Of a stretch of 6,809 nucleotides of DNA, positions 5,808-6,809 are shown one piece after another. Source of the stretch: an uncultured Phaeodactylibacter sp. (GTDB taxonomy: Bacteria; Bacteroidota; Bacteroidia; Chitinophagales; Saprospiraceae). The notes below the pieces were generated by a model that saw only the letters and a list, made by a program, of their open reading frames with translations, was not told the DNA's origin and made no database searches. The position numbers and the translations under genes were made by a program. Every line of letters begins with the position of its first letter. The stretch's first letter is position 1. The DNA is taken from contig CAJXXJ010000212.1 of assembly GCA_913062745.1 (NCBI GenBank), forward strand, positions 1-6,809. Direction: 5' to 3'.

Positions 5808-6365
5808 TTAATGAGAATACTCTAAAATTCCTCCCGTCAAGAAGCTTATCGTAGTTTCCTTTATACAATCACCTGCACTACAACTAGTACAGTACCACCC
5901 ATCTTTATTTCCTTTGACATCACACTCTCCCGATGAATTTGGACCAGTGCTGGTGCAGCCGGAACAAGTAACCGTCTTACCACCACCGTCTATCATAGCC
6001 TCATATATGTTACCATTCTCCACCACTAATTCTATAGCTGAAGTTCCCGTATCAAAATCGGTTCCATGCAAATAATACCTATTGTTGAATGTTCTTATTT
6101 CCAATTGGTCAAAATCCAACGAAAGACCCGATTTATCCAGTAAAAAGTCAGACCAATTTTGTTTAATGTCGCTAATGATAGCCGTGAGTTCTGGATTTCC
6201 ATTCACGATTTCACCAACTGCGTTCGGAAAATGCGAAGTGGTTCTTAACTCGATTTGAGAATTGTTATCTTTTTTAGCATCAGGATTTATCTTCTCTGCA
6301 CTATCACAAGATATTGCGAGAAACAGCAATAAGACAAAACAAAACGGCGTAATCAAGCGCTTCAT
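5808..6365 (-). CDS. Putative lipoprotein with a six-cysteine C-terminal domain, unknown function
   Basis: 185 residues from ATG at 6363-6365 (MKRLITPF); an in-frame TTG two codons upstream is ignored. A positively charged start and a hydrophobic core are followed by the lipobox LAISC, so Cys20 should be lipidated after cleavage by signal peptidase II. A polar linker (DSAEKINPDAKKDNNSQ) leads to a mixed domain of about 40-130 with no match I know. The C-terminal part has Cys134, 137, 148, 159, 162 and 167 in the pattern CX2C-X10-C-X10-CX2C-X4-C, with GPNSSGEC and GWYCTSCS. In an exported protein these probably form three disulphides, though metal binding is possible. G+C is clearly lower than in the flanking genes (about 37% in one line counted by eye), which suggests an accessory or recently acquired gene. 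It is monocistronic by position: promoter candidate upstream, hairpin downstream. No function is claimed. Confidence 0.85.
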   Translation of the reverse strand: MKRLITPFCFVLLLFLAISCDSAEKINPDAKKDNNSQIELRTTSHFPNAVGEIVNGNPELTAIISDIKQNWSDFLLDKSGLSLDFDQLEIRTFNNRYYLHGTDFDTGTSAIELVVENGNIYEAMIDGGGKTVTCSGCTSTGPNSSGECDVKGNKDGWYCTSCSAGDCIKETTISFLTGGILEYSH

Positions 6366-6400
6366 AATCAATTTTTTATGTGTTGAGATATCTTGAATTA

Positions 6401-6429
6401 CGAACTTAAAAAAAAAAAGATAAAATCAA
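6401..6429 (-). promoter_or_regulatory. Bacteroidota-type promoter of the lipoprotein gene, with an A/T11 spacer tract
   Basis: On the minus strand TTG (6429-6427) is followed after 18 bases by TAAGTTCG (6408-6401), one mismatch from TAnnTTTG. The predicted start near 6394 gives a leader of about 30 bases that ends A-rich (CACATAAAAAATTG) before the ATG, as is usual in this phylum. A run of 11 identical bases (A on the plus strand, 6408-6418) fills most of the spacer. Confidence 0.5.
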
Positions 6430-6470
6430 CCTTAGCATCTCTTTTTTTGGATAAGTCTCTACACTCTAAT

Positions 6471-6809
6471 TCAAAAATTAGCCGCCACCTGCGCCCGGCC
6501 GGTATGCACCACCTGTGCCGTCCCCGTCTTACGCCCCTCGTAGCTGATGCGCAGCTGGATATTGCGCGCCAGTTGTTGGTCCAGGCTCAGCGTCCACAGG
6601 AAGTTGTCGCCAGCCTGCAGGCCGTTCAGGATAGCAAAGCCGACGGGGGAATTGGGCTGCCCCTCAAAGTTGACCGCGACAAAGGACGCCCGCGCCTGAA
6701 TAGAAGTTTTGGCAGAGCGGTTGTATCGCGCCTCCAGCTGAAAATCGTGGCGTACGGAAGAAGCGCCTTCCTCCTCCAGCTCGTCTTCATCCTGTTGAAA
6801 CTCGTAGGT
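6471..6809 (-). CDS. C-terminal end of a probable outer-membrane beta-barrel or surface protein, cut by the right edge
   Basis: Reading the minus strand from 6809 gives 112 codons open to the window edge, ending at TGA (6471-6473); the other two minus frames are interrupted. The protein fragment alternates polar and hydrophobic residues as amphipathic beta strands: HDFQLEARYNRSAKTSIQAR, ASFVAVNFEG, NFLWTLSLDQQLARNIQLRI, and a last segment GTAQVVHTGRAQVAANF. It ends in phenylalanine, as outer-membrane barrels recognised by the BAM machinery commonly do. The pattern G(D)NFLW...NIQL.I.YEGRK.G....HTGRA resembles the conserved tail of large uncharacterised Bacteroidota surface proteins as I remember them. 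An acidic stretch (QQDEDELEEE) sits near the visible start. The codon use is GC-rich, unlike the adjacent lipoprotein gene. Function unknown. Confidence 0.8.
   Translation of the reverse strand, partial: TYEFQQDEDELEEEGASSVRHDFQLEARYNRSAKTSIQARASFVAVNFEGQPNSPVGFAILNGLQAGDNFLWTLSLDQQLARNIQLRISYEGRKTGTAQVVHTGRAQVAANF

Noticed and set aside
5600..5810. CRISPR array, tRNA or riboswitch in the hairpin-rich stretch
   Set aside because: There are no regularly spaced repeats, no cloverleaf or T-loop signature, and no known aptamer core; the hairpins differ from each other.
6478..6809. Alternative minus frame ending at TAA 6478-6480
   Set aside because: It meets another stop within about 17 codons; the frame ending at TGA 6471-6473 stays open to the edge and encodes beta-strand patterned sequence.

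Overview
The window looks like chromosomal DNA from a marine or environmental member of the Bacteroidota, plausibly Saprospiraceae/Lewinella-like. Three things point there: a full-length PorX (response regulator fused to a PglZ/alkaline-phosphatase-like domain, the type IX secretion regulator of this phylum), a short Bacteroidota-style lipoprotein, and starts with A-rich leaders and no clear Shine-Dalgarno. The family-level guess is inference.

Layout from left to right. At 1-989 a two-gene minus-strand unit holds a muconolactone-isomerase-like small protein followed after 6 bases by an alpha/beta hydrolase that runs off the left edge. At 1138-3675 a second minus-strand unit holds an HD-domain phosphohydrolase followed by a DHA1-type MFS transporter; a candidate intrinsic terminator (1051-1079) separates it from the first unit. 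At 3676-3890 a divergent intergenic region carries a helically phased CAATTG repeat and weak promoter candidates. porX (3891-5444) is the only plus-strand gene.

The right part differs in character. At 5445-5807 there is a 363-base non-coding stretch with three well-formed hairpins, one abutting the stop of the next gene. At 5808-6365 a lipoprotein gene with a six-cysteine C-terminal domain lies on the minus strand. Sample lines counted by eye give about 37% G+C there against 53-58% in porX and the HD gene. Its promoter candidate has an 11-base homopolymer in the spacer. At 6471-6809 lies the C-terminal end of a large, probably outer-membrane protein cut by the right edge.

Functionally, PorX is the anchor: it controls type IX secretion and, in studied homologues, has nucleotide phosphodiesterase activity. 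The divergent HD phosphohydrolase may also act on nucleotides, but nothing in the sequence shows that the two work together. Most of the window is ordinary core genome. The parts that deserve attention are the structured 5.6-5.8 kb stretch and the low-GC cysteine-rich lipoprotein. I see no tRNA, rRNA, CRISPR array, intact insertion sequence or obvious new defence system.
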